Shown here piece by piece: positions 16,887 to 28,472 of a DNA stretch of 64,000 nt (positions are counted from its first letter, which is position 1; the number at the start of each line of letters is the position of its first letter). A program made the translations under genes and the position numbers. This DNA is from Acinetobacter piscicola (GTDB lineage Bacteria > Pseudomonadota > Gammaproteobacteria > Pseudomonadales > Moraxellaceae), in NCBI RefSeq assembly GCF_015218165.1, contig NZ_CP048659.1, positions 496,001-560,000 of the forward strand. The letters are read 5' to 3'. A model generated the notes under the pieces. It did no database searches. It worked only from the letters and a program-made list of their open reading frames with translations, and had not been told where the DNA came from.

Positions 16887-18710
16887 TTAGTAATCAAAGC
16901 TGAAATGATCTGCTTCAAGTGCCATCATCGTCTTAGAAGGATTCACCATAGACTCTGCATGACCTTGTGCACGTGGTAACAATTGTTCAAAGTAGAAATC
17001 AGCCACTTTGATTTTTGCTTTATAGAATTCAGGAGTTTCTGAACCTGTACCAGACGCTAATTTTTCAGAAGCAACAGCCGCTTGCTGTGCCCAATAATAC
17101 GCCATCATTGAATAACCAGAGAACATTAAGAAGTCTACAGAAGCAGAAGAGACGATGTCACGGTCCTTACGTGCAGCAAGCATGATACGTACAGTTAACG
17201 CATTCCATTGTGCACAGATCTTGGTGAGATCCCATGCAAAACGGCGCATGTATTTATTACGTGCATGTTGACCACAGAATTTCAGGATTTCACCTGTATA
17301 TTCACGAACCACTTTACCTTTAGAAGAAAGCAGTACTTTACGACCGATCAAGTCAAGTGCCTGAATCCCTGTTGTCCCTTCATATAAGGTAGAAATACGC
17401 GCATCACGTGCGATCTGTTCCATACCATGTTCTTTGATATAACCATGACCACCAAAGACTTGCATACCGTGGTTTGCAGCTTCCAAGCCCATTTCAGTTA
17501 AGAAACCTTTGAGGATTGGGGTATAGAAACCAAGTTTGTCATCATATTCATCAAATTTTGCTTGGTCGTTTTGTGCAAGAGCATCAGCCATTTTATCTGC
17601 AAGTTGAGCTGCATGATAAATCATTGAACGACCACCTTCAGCAATCGCTTTTTGCGTCAATAACATACGACGTACATCAGCATGGTGAATGATCGGGTCA
17701 GCCACTTTTTCAGGCTCTTTTTTACCTGAAAGTGCACGCATAGACATACGATCTTTTGCGTATGGTAAAGCGCCTTGGAAAGAAAGTTCAGCATGCGCTA
17801 AACCTTGAACCGCAGTACCGATACGTGCTGTGTTCATGAAGGTAAACATGGCATGTAAACCTTTATTGATTTCACCAATCAAGTAACCTGTTGCTGCGTC
17901 AAAGTTGAGTACAGCAGTTGCAGAAGCACGGATCCCCATTTTGTGTTCAATCGAACCACAGGTTACAGGATTACGTTCACCTACACCGCCATCCGCAGTT
18001 GGGATGAATTTAGGTACGATGAATAACGAAATACCTTTAGTACCTGCAGGTGCATCTGGAAGGCGTGCTAGTACGATGTGAACAATATTTTCAGTTAAAT
18101 CATGCTCACCTGCAGAGATAAAGATTTTTGTCCCTGTGATTGCATAAGTCCCATCTGCATTTGGCTCAGCCTTAGTTTTTACTTGACCTAAGTCTGTACC
18201 ACATTGTGGTTCAGTTAAGCACATCGTGCCTGACCAAGTACCCGCCGTAAGATGAGGCATGTAAGTCGCTTTTTGTTCTTCTGTACCAAATTGCATGATG
18301 GTATTCATACAACCCATACTTAAACCTGGGTACATGGTGAATGACCAGTTTGCAGTCCCCATCATTTCAGATTTTACAAGATTAAGAGACATTGGTAAGC
18401 CTTGACCACCAAACTCTTCTGGATAAGACAGACCTTGCCAACCACCTTGAATAAATTGTTCATAGGCTTCTTTAAAGCCTTTAGGTGTAGTCACTTCGCC
18501 ATCTTTAAAATGACAGCCTTCTTCATCACCTGATTGGTTTAAAGGAGAAAGTACATTTTCACAAAAATCGGCTGCACCTTCTAAAATCATATCTACGGTA
18601 TCGGCATCGGCATTTTCACCGATCGAAAGTGTTTTGTAGTGTGCAGGATAGTCAAAAACTTCATTCATTAAGAAGCGAATATCACGGAGCGGGGCTTTAT
18701 ATGCTGGCAT
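16887..18710 (-). CDS. Acyl-CoA dehydrogenase, long DmdC-like type with C-terminal ACDH_C domain
   Basis: 607 residues, longer than ordinary acyl-CoA dehydrogenases (about 380-400). N-terminal, middle and C-terminal dehydrogenase domains are followed by an extra helical domain. Recognisable parts are CLTEPQCGTDLGQV (FAD/substrate loop, about 163-176), GTKIFISAGEHD (about 193-204), and the catalytic-base region TLYEGTTGIQALDL (about 436-449). It belongs with the class that includes 3-methylmercaptopropionyl-CoA dehydrogenase. In Acinetobacter the likely role is fatty-acid beta-oxidation; the exact substrate is unknown. It is a single gene with its own terminator. Confidence 0.9.
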   Translation of the reverse strand: MPAYKAPLRDIRFLMNEVFDYPAHYKTLSIGENADADTVDMILEGAADFCENVLSPLNQSGDEEGCHFKDGEVTTPKGFKEAYEQFIQGGWQGLSYPEEFGGQGLPMSLNLVKSEMMGTANWSFTMYPGLSMGCMNTIMQFGTEEQKATYMPHLTAGTWSGTMCLTEPQCGTDLGQVKTKAEPNADGTYAITGTKIFISAGEHDLTENIVHIVLARLPDAPAGTKGISLFIVPKFIPTADGGVGERNPVTCGSIEHKMGIRASATAVLNFDAATGYLIGEINKGLHAMFTFMNTARIGTAVQGLAHAELSFQGALPYAKDRMSMRALSGKKEPEKVADPIIHHADVRRMLLTQKAIAEGGRSMIYHAAQLADKMADALAQNDQAKFDEYDDKLGFYTPILKGFLTEMGLEAANHGMQVFGGHGYIKEHGMEQIARDARISTLYEGTTGIQALDLIGRKVLLSSKGKVVREYTGEILKFCGQHARNKYMRRFAWDLTKICAQWNALTVRIMLAARKDRDIVSSASVDFLMFSGYSMMAYYWAQQAAVASEKLASGTGSETPEFYKAKIKVADFYFEQLLPRAQGHAESMVNPSKTMMALEADHFSFDY

Positions 18711-18946
18711 GTCTTTAATCCTAATTTAAAAATAGTTGTGGATCTTTGATCGATAATTTTATTATTCATAAATCAGATAGAATTACATTGATAATTGTCA
18801 ATAAATAAAATGTCAGAAAGGCTAATTTGTTATAAATAATGCAGGTCATTTAGCTAATTATTTGCTATAGTTTTAATCAATTTTTAAAATATTATTTTAA
18901 ATATTGCTATTGGTAATTATAATTATTCAAGGTGTTAGACAATCTT

Positions 18947-21271
18947 ATGCGATTAAAATATTTAACTTTAAGTCTTTTTAGTTTGAGTTTGGGTGCATGT
19001 TCATCTCATGTCATTAAAACCAATCCTAACCAATCAGATATAACGTCATCTATACGTGCAACACAGGCGTTAAACGCAATTTATGAGTATCCAAGTTTTG
19101 ATTATTCAGGTCAGGTCAAGGTCAATTTAGCTCAAAGTCAGGATGTAAAAACAAACACTTATGCCAATCCAGAGTTAAGTTTAGATGCTGAGATTAAAAG
19201 AAAATTAGATCAGTATTTAAAAGCACAACAGATCAAATTAACACATGAAGATCAGCAAGCTTTATATCAAAGTCTTGCTAAGCAAGATGTATCCTCCCTG
19301 TCGGATGTATTGGGGAAAGGTTCAAGTTTTGTTGAAAGTATGCTGAATGATTTAAATATTCAGTATGACGGGACAGTCAATTATCGGCAAAAAATAGCGT
19401 CACTTAATCTGTCATCGCAGTATAAAAAACCGAACTTATTGGTTGCAGTACGAATTCCGACAGTGATTGATTTTAGTGATTATAAATTTTATACCCAAAT
19501 TTTTTCATTGATGCCTTATTTGGCAAATCCACAAGATCAAGATAAGTATGCTTATTTAGATTTTTCAAAATATAAAGATCAAATTTCGAAAGTAAACAAT
19601 AAGGCACTGATTGAATTTTTAAAACAATCAAGTGCAACAAGTTATGTTTTGGCTGACCCAAAGCAAGTACAAAATCTACGTGTGAGTGCGGCTGAAAAGC
19701 AGCAAGGGATTGTTGAAAAAATTCGTTTAAATGGCAGTGTTGAAGAATTTTTCTTACAGGCAAGTTTATATGGCACGGTTAACCGTGATTATTTAATGCA
19801 TGCTGTCTTTGGCATAGATGCAGCAGCGGCAGAACAGTCAGCAATTGAAAACTTAGCTGCACAAGCCGTTGCGGAAGCAGAGGCTGAGCATGCGGCAGAA
19901 GAGGAGCGTGATGAAGCCACTGCTGCGATGTATAAACTCTATGAAGCAGTGAATAAAACGGTTTTAGATATTTCTGATGAAGATGACGACATCGCAACAG
20001 CAGAAACAGCAACAGCAGCGGCTGATGCTGCGGTAGCTGCGGCAATGGATGCAACAGCTGCAGATGCGACGGCGAGTAGTGAAGAAGATGAGGAATCTGA
20101 AGAAGGTGTATTATTGACTTCACAACAATGTGAAGATTTAACACAAAATAAAACAAACTTACGAATCGGTGATGTGACTTATTGTCAGTATGCTTATGAC
20201 ATAGATGTCTTTGAAGCGACTTCAGCACCGTCCTTGGTCGAAATGCAGTTATCTGAAAAGAATAAGGCATTAACTGAAAAATTTGCATCATTGGGTTCAA
20301 AAGATGAATTGGTTACTGCACAACAATTTAAGCAATTGTGGCTAGAGAATCAAAAAGAGATTGATGCCGTTTTAGTTTCGCAAGAAAAGCGTAACCCTTT
20401 TATTATAGATGTTTCACTTGATGAAAAGGGGCGTATGGTCAAAGCTGACTATGATTTAAACTATGACTTAGATGATTTTCAACGTAAATTAAATGTCAAA
20501 TTTGATATGCAGTTTAAAAATTATGGCAATGCCAGCAAAATTGACCGTCAAAGTTTAAATCAAGCGAAGTCATTCCAAGAGGTCTTTAAAGGCAGCCCAA
20601 TGCAAAAATTGTTTGGCGGCTTTGGAAAAGCCTCAGAAGATGAAGGCAAAGTCATTGATTTCTCTGACTCATTACAGCAGTTAGCCAATAAAGTTTATCA
20701 ACAAACACAGTCTTATGAAAAAACCTATAAGGCCGTATTTATTGCCAAACTCACGCATGATTCAGCACAAATTGTAAAACAGTATTCTGCACAAGATTTA
20801 CAAGAGATTGCTGCTGTATATGCTTATTCTTACAGTGATGAAGATATTTACAATCCGAAAGGGCAAGCTTTAAAACACATTGAGGCTTTAAAGAAAAAGC
20901 ATCATTTAGAAGAAGATGAGCAGTTTGACCATGATTTAGGTAATGATGTTGATGATGTTGTGGTTGCAGCAATGACAGCACAAAAAAGCGTGATTGAAAT
21001 GCAGCAATTGTTGAAGAAATACAAGACCGCAGAAGCCGTATTTGCACATTATTATGCAGAAAAATTTGAGCAAGAAAATGGTCTTGAGGCATTGCAACAA
21101 GATGAGTTTAAGAAAACGGTAAAGACGCTGGGTAAAGCCTATGTGGCATTGAAAAATAACAAGTTTAAAGACAATGTTATTGCAAATTTAACTGAAAATT
21201 CAGTGGAATTTATTGATTATGCACTATTTAAAGAAACCTACATTGCCTTGAGCGATGCAAATTTAAAATAA
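18947..21271 (+). CDS. Large lipoprotein, 774 residues, function unknown
   Basis: Starts MRLKYLTLSLFSLSLGACSS, a type II signal peptide with lipobox LGAC, so Cys18 should be lipidated; Ser-Ser at +2 and +3 suggests outer-membrane sorting. The ATG at 18947 is preferred over GTG at 18932. The first 280 residues and the last 350 look globular. Between them (about residues 288-385) is a low-complexity Ala/Glu/Asp stretch of probable coil. The C-terminal part has many Lys/Glu helices. I recognise no family. It is flanked by an AT-rich 230-bp promoter region and a strong terminator. Confidence 0.7.
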   Translation: MRLKYLTLSLFSLSLGACSSHVIKTNPNQSDITSSIRATQALNAIYEYPSFDYSGQVKVNLAQSQDVKTNTYANPELSLDAEIKRKLDQYLKAQQIKLTHEDQQALYQSLAKQDVSSLSDVLGKGSSFVESMLNDLNIQYDGTVNYRQKIASLNLSSQYKKPNLLVAVRIPTVIDFSDYKFYTQIFSLMPYLANPQDQDKYAYLDFSKYKDQISKVNNKALIEFLKQSSATSYVLADPKQVQNLRVSAAEKQQGIVEKIRLNGSVEEFFLQASLYGTVNRDYLMHAVFGIDAAAAEQSAIENLAAQAVAEAEAEHAAEEERDEATAAMYKLYEAVNKTVLDISDEDDDIATAETATAAADAAVAAAMDATAADATASSEEDEESEEGVLLTSQQCEDLTQNKTNLRIGDVTYCQYAYDIDVFEATSAPSLVEMQLSEKNKALTEKFASLGSKDELVTAQQFKQLWLENQKEIDAVLVSQEKRNPFIIDVSLDEKGRMVKADYDLNYDLDDFQRKLNVKFDMQFKNYGNASKIDRQSLNQAKSFQEVFKGSPMQKLFGGFGKASEDEGKVIDFSDSLQQLANKVYQQTQSYEKTYKAVFIAKLTHDSAQIVKQYSAQDLQEIAAVYAYSYSDEDIYNPKGQALKHIEALKKKHHLEEDEQFDHDLGNDVDDVVVAAMTAQKSVIEMQQLLKKYKTAEAVFAHYYAEKFEQENGLEALQQDEFKKTVKTLGKAYVALKNNKFKDNVIANLTENSVEFIDYALFKETYIALSDANLK

Positions 21272-21286
21272 AATTTTAAATGCTGT

Positions 21287-21315
21287 AAAAAGAACCTCTA
21301 CGGAGGTTCTTTTTA
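21287..21315. terminator. Bidirectional terminator between the lipoprotein gene and aroE
   Basis: AAAAAGAACCTC-TACG-GAGGTTCTTTTT: a 12-bp perfect stem, tetraloop and T runs on both strands. Confidence 0.9.
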
Positions 21316-21335
21316 TTAAAAATCCAAACAATTTT

Positions 21336-22124
21336 TTAGAGAAAATCTTTAATATTCGGCTTCACCCCATGCCAAATATAAAAAGCTTCTACGGCTTGAC
21401 CAACCAACATGCCAAAACCTTCAGAAGTTGCGACACCACGTGCTTTGGCTTGGTCTAAAAAGCTTGAAGCTTTGCCATATGCCATTTCATAAGCTGCATT
21501 AAACTGTAAACTTTCTGGTAAAATTAAAGCATCACCAGAAAGGCTTGCTGAGGTTGCATTGATGACAATGTCAAATTGTCCATTGAGATCATCTAAAGCG
21601 CAGGCAGATAATGTTGCCTCAGGAACTGCATCTTGTAGATCAGCAATTAATTGCTCAGCACGTGCAAGAGTACGATTGGCAATGACTATTTTTTTTACAC
21701 CAGCTTGTACCAATGGATAAATCACGCCACGGGTCGCACCACCTGCACCAATGATTAAAATTGAGGTCTGGTCTAATGCCCAATCGAGTGCCTGAATGGC
21801 TTCGACTAGACCTTGTCCATCCGTATTGTCGCCATGCAGTTCGCCATTTTCCATCCATAAGGTATTGACTGCTTTCGCAATTTTTGCACGTTCAGAAAGA
21901 TGCTGACATAAGGCAAAAGCTTGTTCTTTAAATGGTACAGTGACATTCATGCCTGTGCCATGATCTGCAAAAAAAGCCTGAACACTGTCTTCAAAACCAT
22001 CTAAAGGCGCAAAACGTTTGACATAATCGAGTGCAATTCCTGTTTTTTCAGCAAAAGCATGATGAAGCTCAGGGGAGCGAGATTGTTCGATAGGATTACC
22101 AATAACGGCAAACTGTTTGCGCAT
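21336..22124 (-). CDS. aroE: Shikimate dehydrogenase
   Basis: 262 residues. Reduces 3-dehydroshikimate to shikimate with NADPH. Visible: shikimate-binding SRSPELHH (about residues 14-21), the catalytic Lys in NVTVPFKEQA (about 65), the NTDGQGL Asp pair (about 101), and NADP-binding GAGGATRG (about 126-133) with IANRTLARA (about 148-156, Arg for NADP). Normal length. It is transcribed away from hemF, with a short unknown membrane gene between. Confidence 0.96.
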   Translation of the reverse strand: MRKQFAVIGNPIEQSRSPELHHAFAEKTGIALDYVKRFAPLDGFEDSVQAFFADHGTGMNVTVPFKEQAFALCQHLSERAKIAKAVNTLWMENGELHGDNTDGQGLVEAIQALDWALDQTSILIIGAGGATRGVIYPLVQAGVKKIVIANRTLARAEQLIADLQDAVPEATLSACALDDLNGQFDIVINATSASLSGDALILPESLQFNAAYEMAYGKASSFLDQAKARGVATSEGFGMLVGQAVEAFYIWHGVKPNIKDFL

Positions 22125-22223
22125 GTTGCAACATCCTTGGGCTAAAAAGAGGGCTTAATATACGTCAAAAATGCATTGCTCTAAAGCCTAAATCTCAACA
22201 AGAACATTGAAAAGACTAAAAAA

Positions 22224-22430
22224 TTATGGGTTACAAATATCTCGAATCGTGTTCATAAAAATATAAGACATATTTAAACATAAACCGATAATTGCAAAGA
22301 ACATTAAGCTAAAACCAAAATGATCATTCAAGGGCTTTTCAGAAAAAATCACTGTGCTGATCGCACTCATGAGGGCAATGAAAAGTATGCAAAATACCGC
22401 ACAGTTAAGGTTAATACGTTTTGTCTGCAT
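22224..22430 (-). CDS. Small membrane protein, 68 residues, unknown
   Basis: From the ATG at 22430, preceded by AGGAAGTTGAG, a good Shine-Dalgarno; a longer frame to 22490 has none. Two hydrophobic helices (about residues 9-29 and 41-61) are joined by a charged SEKPLNDH loop, and the C-terminus is short. No family recognised. It is probably a two-pass inner-membrane protein. Confidence 0.5.
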   Translation of the reverse strand: MQTKRINLNCAVFCILFIALMSAISTVIFSEKPLNDHFGFSLMFFAIIGLCLNMSYIFMNTIRDICNP

Positions 22431-22630
22431 CTCAACTTCCTGAGTGTAGGGCATACAAAATAGCAAATAAAAATTGATTTTGCTGTCCATGTCGTGGGAT
22501 TAGGTCGGAGTTTTAGTGTACGCCATTTCAGCATGAAAAGATGGCAAAGGCGTAGTGAAAGTGTGACAAACTATGTGGGTATGCGTGTGTTTTGTAAGAA
22601 TGAAATCAAAAATAGAGTGCATTAAAAGCA

Positions 22631-22661
22631 TAAACAGAAACCCTAAAGAGATTTCTGTTTA
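22631..22661 (-). terminator. Probable hemF terminator
   Basis: TAAACAGAAA and TTTCTGTTTA form a 10-bp stem 16 bp after the hemF stop codon. The T tract on the minus strand is weak. Confidence 0.5.
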
Positions 22662-22676
22662 TATTTGACATCAAAA

Positions 22677-24036
<1,360 letters not shown>

Positions 24037-24651
24037 TTAAAAATCATCTTTATCATACATATGTGACATACGATCATGTTTGGTTTTTAAATAATCTGCA
24101 TTAAATTCATTTAAGCCTACGGTCAAGGGCACACGATCAATGACATCAATGCCAAGATCAGTTAACGCCTTTAATTTCAACGGATTATTGGTAATGAGTT
24201 TGACGTGTTTAACCTGTAAATGATCGAGCATGATGCTACACATTTCATAAGTCCGTGCATCGGCAGGTAGATTTAACAGCAAGTTGGCATCTACAGTGTC
24301 ATGTCCTTGATCTTGCAAAGCATAAGCACGGATTTTATTGGTCAAACCAATACCACGACCTTCCTGACGTAAATATAAAATCACGCCTTGACCTGCGTCA
24401 TTCATCATTTTCATGGTGTTATGCAGTTGTGGGCCACAATCACATTTTAAAGAACCGAAGGCATCGCCTGTTAAACATTCGGAATGAATACGAACTAAAA
24501 CGGGTTCAGAAGGCGCATTTTCCAAACCTTTAGAAAGAGCAACATGCTCTTCGCCCGTCTGAGGATCCTGAAATACAGAAATTTTAAAATCACCATAAGC
24601 AGTAGGTAATTTTGAAGTGGCAACAAACGCTATTGGCACAGAATTTTCCAT
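24037..24651 (-). CDS. ribA: GTP cyclohydrolase II
   Basis: 204 residues. Converts GTP to 2,5-diamino-6-ribosylamino-pyrimidinone phosphate, the first step of riboflavin synthesis. The zinc ligands are Cys59, Cys70 and Cys72 in [36 protein letters not shown] (about residues 95-114) carries the catalytic Tyr and Arg. It is a stand-alone RibA without a DHBP synthase domain. No FMN riboswitch is seen upstream, consistent with ribA not being the usual target. Confidence 0.96.
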   Translation of the reverse strand: MENSVPIAFVATSKLPTAYGDFKISVFQDPQTGEEHVALSKGLENAPSEPVLVRIHSECLTGDAFGSLKCDCGPQLHNTMKMMNDAGQGVILYLRQEGRGIGLTNKIRAYALQDQGHDTVDANLLLNLPADARTYEMCSIMLDHLQVKHVKLITNNPLKLKALTDLGIDVIDRVPLTVGLNEFNADYLKTKHDRMSHMYDKDDF

Positions 24652-24731
24652 TTTTTGTTTAGAAATTGACTAAAGTATAGCGTAATGCTTGGACATTGGT
24701 AGAATTGTCAAACAAGTTTTTATAGATAACT

Positions 24732-24760
24732 TTGCGATAAAATTTTCTTTTTTGTATAAA
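24732..24760 (+). promoter_or_regulatory. Putative sigma-70 promoter for dxs
   Basis: TTGCGA, a 17-bp spacer, then TATAAA. The predicted transcript would carry a leader of about 190 nt that includes a hairpin at 24823-24851 (TGCATCATTG with CAATGACGCA, one mismatch). Confidence 0.45.
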
Positions 24761-24956
24761 GCAGACAATAATAGTTGATCTAGAGATAGATTATTCAGGA
24801 TAATCACGATCATGAACATACTTGCATCATTGGATTGAATTCAATGACGCATCATTATAAATGTGGCTGATCGAATGTGATATGATTCGATTTCTCAATC
24901 ATGCTAACCCGTGTACCTCGCTTAGATTTGCCAGGCTTTAGAAGGCTTTGCCACAT

Positions 24957-26861
24957 ATGTTGTATACTGAAATACCTAGTCAACGTCCTGTAACGCCATT
25001 GTTGGATGGGATCCATTATCCTCAACAATTACGTCAACTTGAGCAAAGCCAATTGGCACAGGTCGCAGACGAATTGCGTCAATTTATTTTGTATGCTGCT
25101 GGTCAAAGTGGCGGGCATTTTGGTGCAAATTTGGGTGTAATCGAGTTGTCGGTTGCACTACATTATTGTTTTGAAACACCGAAAGACCGTTTAGTTTGGG
25201 ATGTAGGGCATCAAGCCTATCCACATAAAGCCTTAACAGGTCGCCGTGAACAACTGACGACAATTCGCTCTAAAGATGGTTTAGCCGCTTTTCCTGCACG
25301 TGAAGAATCTGAATTTGACACCTTTGGTGTCGGTCATTCATCCACTGCTATTTCAGCAGGCTTGGGGATGGCTTTGGCGAGTCGTTATCAAAAAGAAGCT
25401 CGCGAAGTGGTTGCTATTGTCGGTGATGGTGCAATGACGGCAGGAATGGCTTTTGAAGCCATGAATGATGCGGTTGCCCACAATGCAGATTTGATGGTGG
25501 TCTTGAACGACAATGATATGTCAATTTCCCAAAGCACAGGTGGTTTTGCAAAGCACCTTGCTTCAATTTGGGAACAGGGTCAGTTTATCAATATTGATGA
25601 ACACGGTCAGGCATTTGTGCAAGACTGTCCTAAATGGGATTACAACTCACGTTTGCATGAATCTGCAACAGATGCAGCCGATAACTTATTCAAAGCCATT
25701 GGATTTGACTATTTTGGACCGTTTGATGGTCATGATGTCGAACAATTGGTACAAGTGTTTAATGCACTGAAAAAACGTAAAGGTCCTCGTCTAATTCACA
25801 TCTATACAGTGAAAGGTAAAGGCTTTGCACCTGCGGAAGCAGATCAAATTAAATATCATGCAATTAGTAAAATAAATACAGCGCCCTCTAAAACCACTGC
25901 ACCAAAGTACTCAGATGTATTTGGGCAATGGTTATGTGATGAAGCTGCCCAAGATGACAAATTACTCGCCATCACACCTGCAATGTGTGAAGGTTCAGGC
26001 ATGGTCAAGTTCGCACAACAATTTCCTGAACGTTATTTTGATGTTGCGATTGCAGAACAGCATGCTGTGACTTTGGCAGCAGGTATGGCATGTGAAGGTT
26101 TAAAACCCGTTGTTGCAATTTATTCAACATTCTTACAACGTGGTTATGACCAGTTGATTCATGATGTAGCGTTGCAAAATTTGGATGTGACGTTTGGCAT
26201 CGACCGTGCTGGATTGGTGGGTGAAGATGGCCCTACACATGCAGGCGCATATGATTATGCCTATATGCGCACTGTACCAAATATGGTGATCATGGCACCA
26301 AAAGACGAAAATGAATGTCGTCAAATGCTGCATACAGCCTATCTATACAAAGGTCCGACAGCCGTTCGCTATCCACGTGGGAATGGCTTAGGTGTCGAGA
26401 TTCAACAACAACTCACTGAACTTGAAATTGGTAAAGCTGAAATTGTTGCTGAGTTTAATACCGAGCATGAAGGAGGCATTAGCATCCTTGCTTTTGGTAG
26501 TCGTGTTCAGCCTGCAATTGAATCTGCAAAACAACTTGCTACTCAGTTGCATATCGCAGTTCGCGTGGTGAATATGCGTTTTGTAAAACCATTGGATGAA
26601 CAAATCATTTGTGACTTAGCGGATAAAACTCATTTATTTGTCACTGTAGAAGAACATGCGGTAATGGCGGGTGCGGGTAGTGCAGTTAATGAGCTCCTTG
26701 CTCAAGCAAAAATTGTTAAACCTATTTTGAATTTAGGTCTACCTGATGAGTTCTTACCTCAAGCGACGCATGCTGAAATGTTGCAAGATTGTGGTTTGGA
26801 TGCCAACGGCATTCAGAACTCAATTGAACAGGCTTGGTTAAAGCTTACGCAACCTGTTTAA
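24957..26861 (+). CDS. dxs: 1-deoxy-D-xylulose-5-phosphate synthase
   Basis: 634 residues. Condenses pyruvate and glyceraldehyde 3-phosphate with thiamine diphosphate, the first step of the MEP isoprenoid pathway. Visible: HVGH-type [16 protein letters not shown] (about residues 76-91), the TPP/Mg motif [15 protein letters not shown] (about 155-169) and NDNDMSIS, the transketolase-like [11 protein letters not shown] (catalytic Glu, about 362) and the C-terminal domain [10 protein letters not shown]. An in-frame TTG at 24948 is possible, but ATG 24957 is the ordinary start. Confidence 0.96.
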   Translation: MLYTEIPSQRPVTPLLDGIHYPQQLRQLEQSQLAQVADELRQFILYAAGQSGGHFGANLGVIELSVALHYCFETPKDRLVWDVGHQAYPHKALTGRREQLTTIRSKDGLAAFPAREESEFDTFGVGHSSTAISAGLGMALASRYQKEAREVVAIVGDGAMTAGMAFEAMNDAVAHNADLMVVLNDNDMSISQSTGGFAKHLASIWEQGQFINIDEHGQAFVQDCPKWDYNSRLHESATDAADNLFKAIGFDYFGPFDGHDVEQLVQVFNALKKRKGPRLIHIYTVKGKGFAPAEADQIKYHAISKINTAPSKTTAPKYSDVFGQWLCDEAAQDDKLLAITPAMCEGSGMVKFAQQFPERYFDVAIAEQHAVTLAAGMACEGLKPVVAIYSTFLQRGYDQLIHDVALQNLDVTFGIDRAGLVGEDGPTHAGAYDYAYMRTVPNMVIMAPKDENECRQMLHTAYLYKGPTAVRYPRGNGLGVEIQQQLTELEIGKAEIVAEFNTEHEGGISILAFGSRVQPAIESAKQLATQLHIAVRVVNMRFVKPLDEQIICDLADKTHLFVTVEEHAVMAGAGSAVNELLAQAKIVKPILNLGLPDEFLPQATHAEMLQDCGLDANGIQNSIEQAWLKLTQPV

Positions 26862-26919
26862 AATATGATAGATTTTTTCTAAATTTGAAAATGTAAAATT
26901 TTAGAAACAAAATTTCCCC

Positions 26920-26955
26920 AAAAGCGTCGATATTTGTTAAAATGTCGGCGCTTTT
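26920..26955 (+). terminator. dxs terminator
   Basis: AAAAGCGTCGA and TCGGCGCTTTT pair fully (one G-U), with a short T run. Confidence 0.6.
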
Positions 26956-27001
26956 ATGCATTATTCTTTATCAGTATCTTCAAATTTGTAGTGGGTGTTC
27001 A

Positions 27002-27832
27002 ATGGAACCTATGGTGGTGATGGCTGCGCGTGCGGCTCAATTAGTTGGTCAAGAGCTTTTAAAAGCGCATCAAAATCGTCATAAACTCGATCTACAAGTC
27101 GAAGAAAAAGGTATTGATGGTCCTGTGACTCGTGTAGATCGTTACATCGAGCAGCTGACGATTGATACTCTTCGTAAAAGTTATAAAAATCACAGCTTCC
27201 TTGGTGAAGAGTTTGGTATGCAAGAAGGTAAAGGTCACGATGCTGATTGGTGTTGGGTGATCGATCCGCTTGATGGTACTTTAAACTTTATCAATGGCTT
27301 CCCTCATTTCTGTGTCTCTATCGCAGTTCAACATAAAGGAATTACTCAACACGGTGTTATTTATGACCCTGTGAAAGATGAGCTATTTTCTGCAAGCCGT
27401 GGTCGCGGTGCAATGTTGAACCAACGCCGTATTCGTGTAAACGTGAAAGACAGCCTTGAAAATACATTCATGGGCGTAGGTCATGCTTACCGTAAAATTC
27501 GTAACGGTGAAGTGGTTTCTTATGCGAAAAACCATTTTGAATCATTGTTAAACGTAACTGAAGCAGGCGCGCAATACCGCCGTGCAGGTTCTGCTGCATT
27601 GGATTTAGCTTATGTTGCTGCTGGTCGTTTAGATGGTTACTTTGAACTTGGTTTGAAACCTTGGGATATCGCAGCAGGCGAGTTGATCGTGAAAGAAGCG
27701 GGTGGTACAGTGGTTGATGCGCGTGGTGGTTCTGATTCTATGGAAAACGGTCAAGTGATCGCATGTTCGATGAAAATGTTAAAACCACTGATGCAACAAG
27801 TTGTTCCTGCTTGGGGTGAAGCTGCGAAGTAA
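27002..27832 (+). CDS. suhB: Inositol-1-monophosphatase / SuhB
   Basis: 276 residues of the FIG phosphatase fold. The metal-binding sequence is GEEFG (about residues 68-72), WVIDPLDGTLNFINGFPHF (about 84-102) and PWDIAAGELIVKEAGG (about 220-235). SuhB hydrolyses inositol phosphate and, in E. coli, also joins the Nus/rRNA antitermination complex. The longer frame from 26942 includes part of the dxs terminator, so ATG 27002 (MEPMVVMAAR) is used. A strong terminator follows. Confidence 0.93.
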   Translation: MEPMVVMAARAAQLVGQELLKAHQNRHKLDLQVEEKGIDGPVTRVDRYIEQLTIDTLRKSYKNHSFLGEEFGMQEGKGHDADWCWVIDPLDGTLNFINGFPHFCVSIAVQHKGITQHGVIYDPVKDELFSASRGRGAMLNQRRIRVNVKDSLENTFMGVGHAYRKIRNGEVVSYAKNHFESLLNVTEAGAQYRRAGSAALDLAYVAAGRLDGYFELGLKPWDIAAGELIVKEAGGTVVDARGGSDSMENGQVIACSMKMLKPLMQQVVPAWGEAAK

Positions 27833-27857
27833 TTTATGCTTTTGTAGTTTGAGTTTT

Positions 27858-27887
27858 GAAAAGCCTTCATGTGAATGAGGGCTTTTT
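27858..27887 (+). terminator. suhB terminator
   Basis: AAAAGCC-TTCAT and ATGA-GGGCTTTTTTT form a stem-loop with a run of seven T, 25 bp after the stop codon. Confidence 0.85.
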
Positions 27888-27893
27888 TTATGC

Positions 27894-28313
27894 CTATTTC
27901 ATTTTTTGAGTAGCAAGATAAGTCTGAATAAGTTCAATATCGTGAAGGTCTTTCTCTCTTCTATAACTTTGCTTTAACTGCATCAATGTTTGTAAATTAA
28001 TAAATTGTATTTGATTGAAAATATCTGCATGTTCAAATAGTTGAGATGTAGTTCGTTGGAAATCGTCAGTATTTACATCAAGATAAACTTCAATGAAATC
28101 TTTAAAGAGTTTTGGTTTGCCGTTTGGGCGAATTGTATAACTCTATTGATGATCTTTTTTTAGTTTTTCAAATAATTCAGCGGTTACGACAATATCAAGG
28201 TCAGAAGTTTCTCGAAGATTCCTGATGACTAAAGCACCTCCACCAACGATAATAAAGTCGGTGTTTGGAAATTCTAGCTTTTGTATCTCATTGAGTAATT
28301 CTTGTTTATTCAT
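27894..28313 (-). pseudogene. Nucleotidyltransferase-like gene interrupted by an in-frame stop
   Basis: On the minus strand, ATG 28313 starts a frame of 139 codons ending in TAG at 27894, with a single internal TAG at 28143-28145 (codon 57). Before the stop it reads FIIVGGGALVIRNLRETSDLDIVV, the G-G and D-x-D pattern of minimal nucleotidyltransferases. After it, RPNGKPKLFKDFIEVYLDV and a helical tail with KDLHDIELI continue in the same frame, as in the DUF6036/AbiEii-type fold. Coding character is sustained on both sides of the stop. It is either a recent nonsense mutation or a sequencing error. Confidence 0.72.
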
Positions 28314-28438
28314 TTAGAAAACTCATCGATAGGGTTATTTGTAATGAGTATAAAGGCTTTATGTAGATAATGTTTATTGCTAATGTTATGAGGATGGGTA
28401 GAGGTGACATTTTTCACAGGAAAAAACAATAAAACTTC

Positions 28439-28466
28439 GTGACATTATTTTAAATTCTGCTATACT
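28439..28466 (+). promoter_or_regulatory. Putative promoter of the RNA helicase gene
   Basis: GTGACA, 16 bp, TATACT. This would give a leader of about 270 nt before the helicase start codon. Confidence 0.5.
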
Positions 28467-28472
28467 CCGCCC

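Noticed and set aside
19779..20300. Minus-strand frame of 173 codons, His/Leu rich
   Set aside because: Antisense of the low-complexity Ala/Glu region of the lipoprotein; no ribosome binding site or natural composition.
24823..24956. TPP or other known riboswitch before dxs
   Set aside because: No TPP box (CTGAGA...ACCTGA) or other consensus seen; only a simple hairpin.
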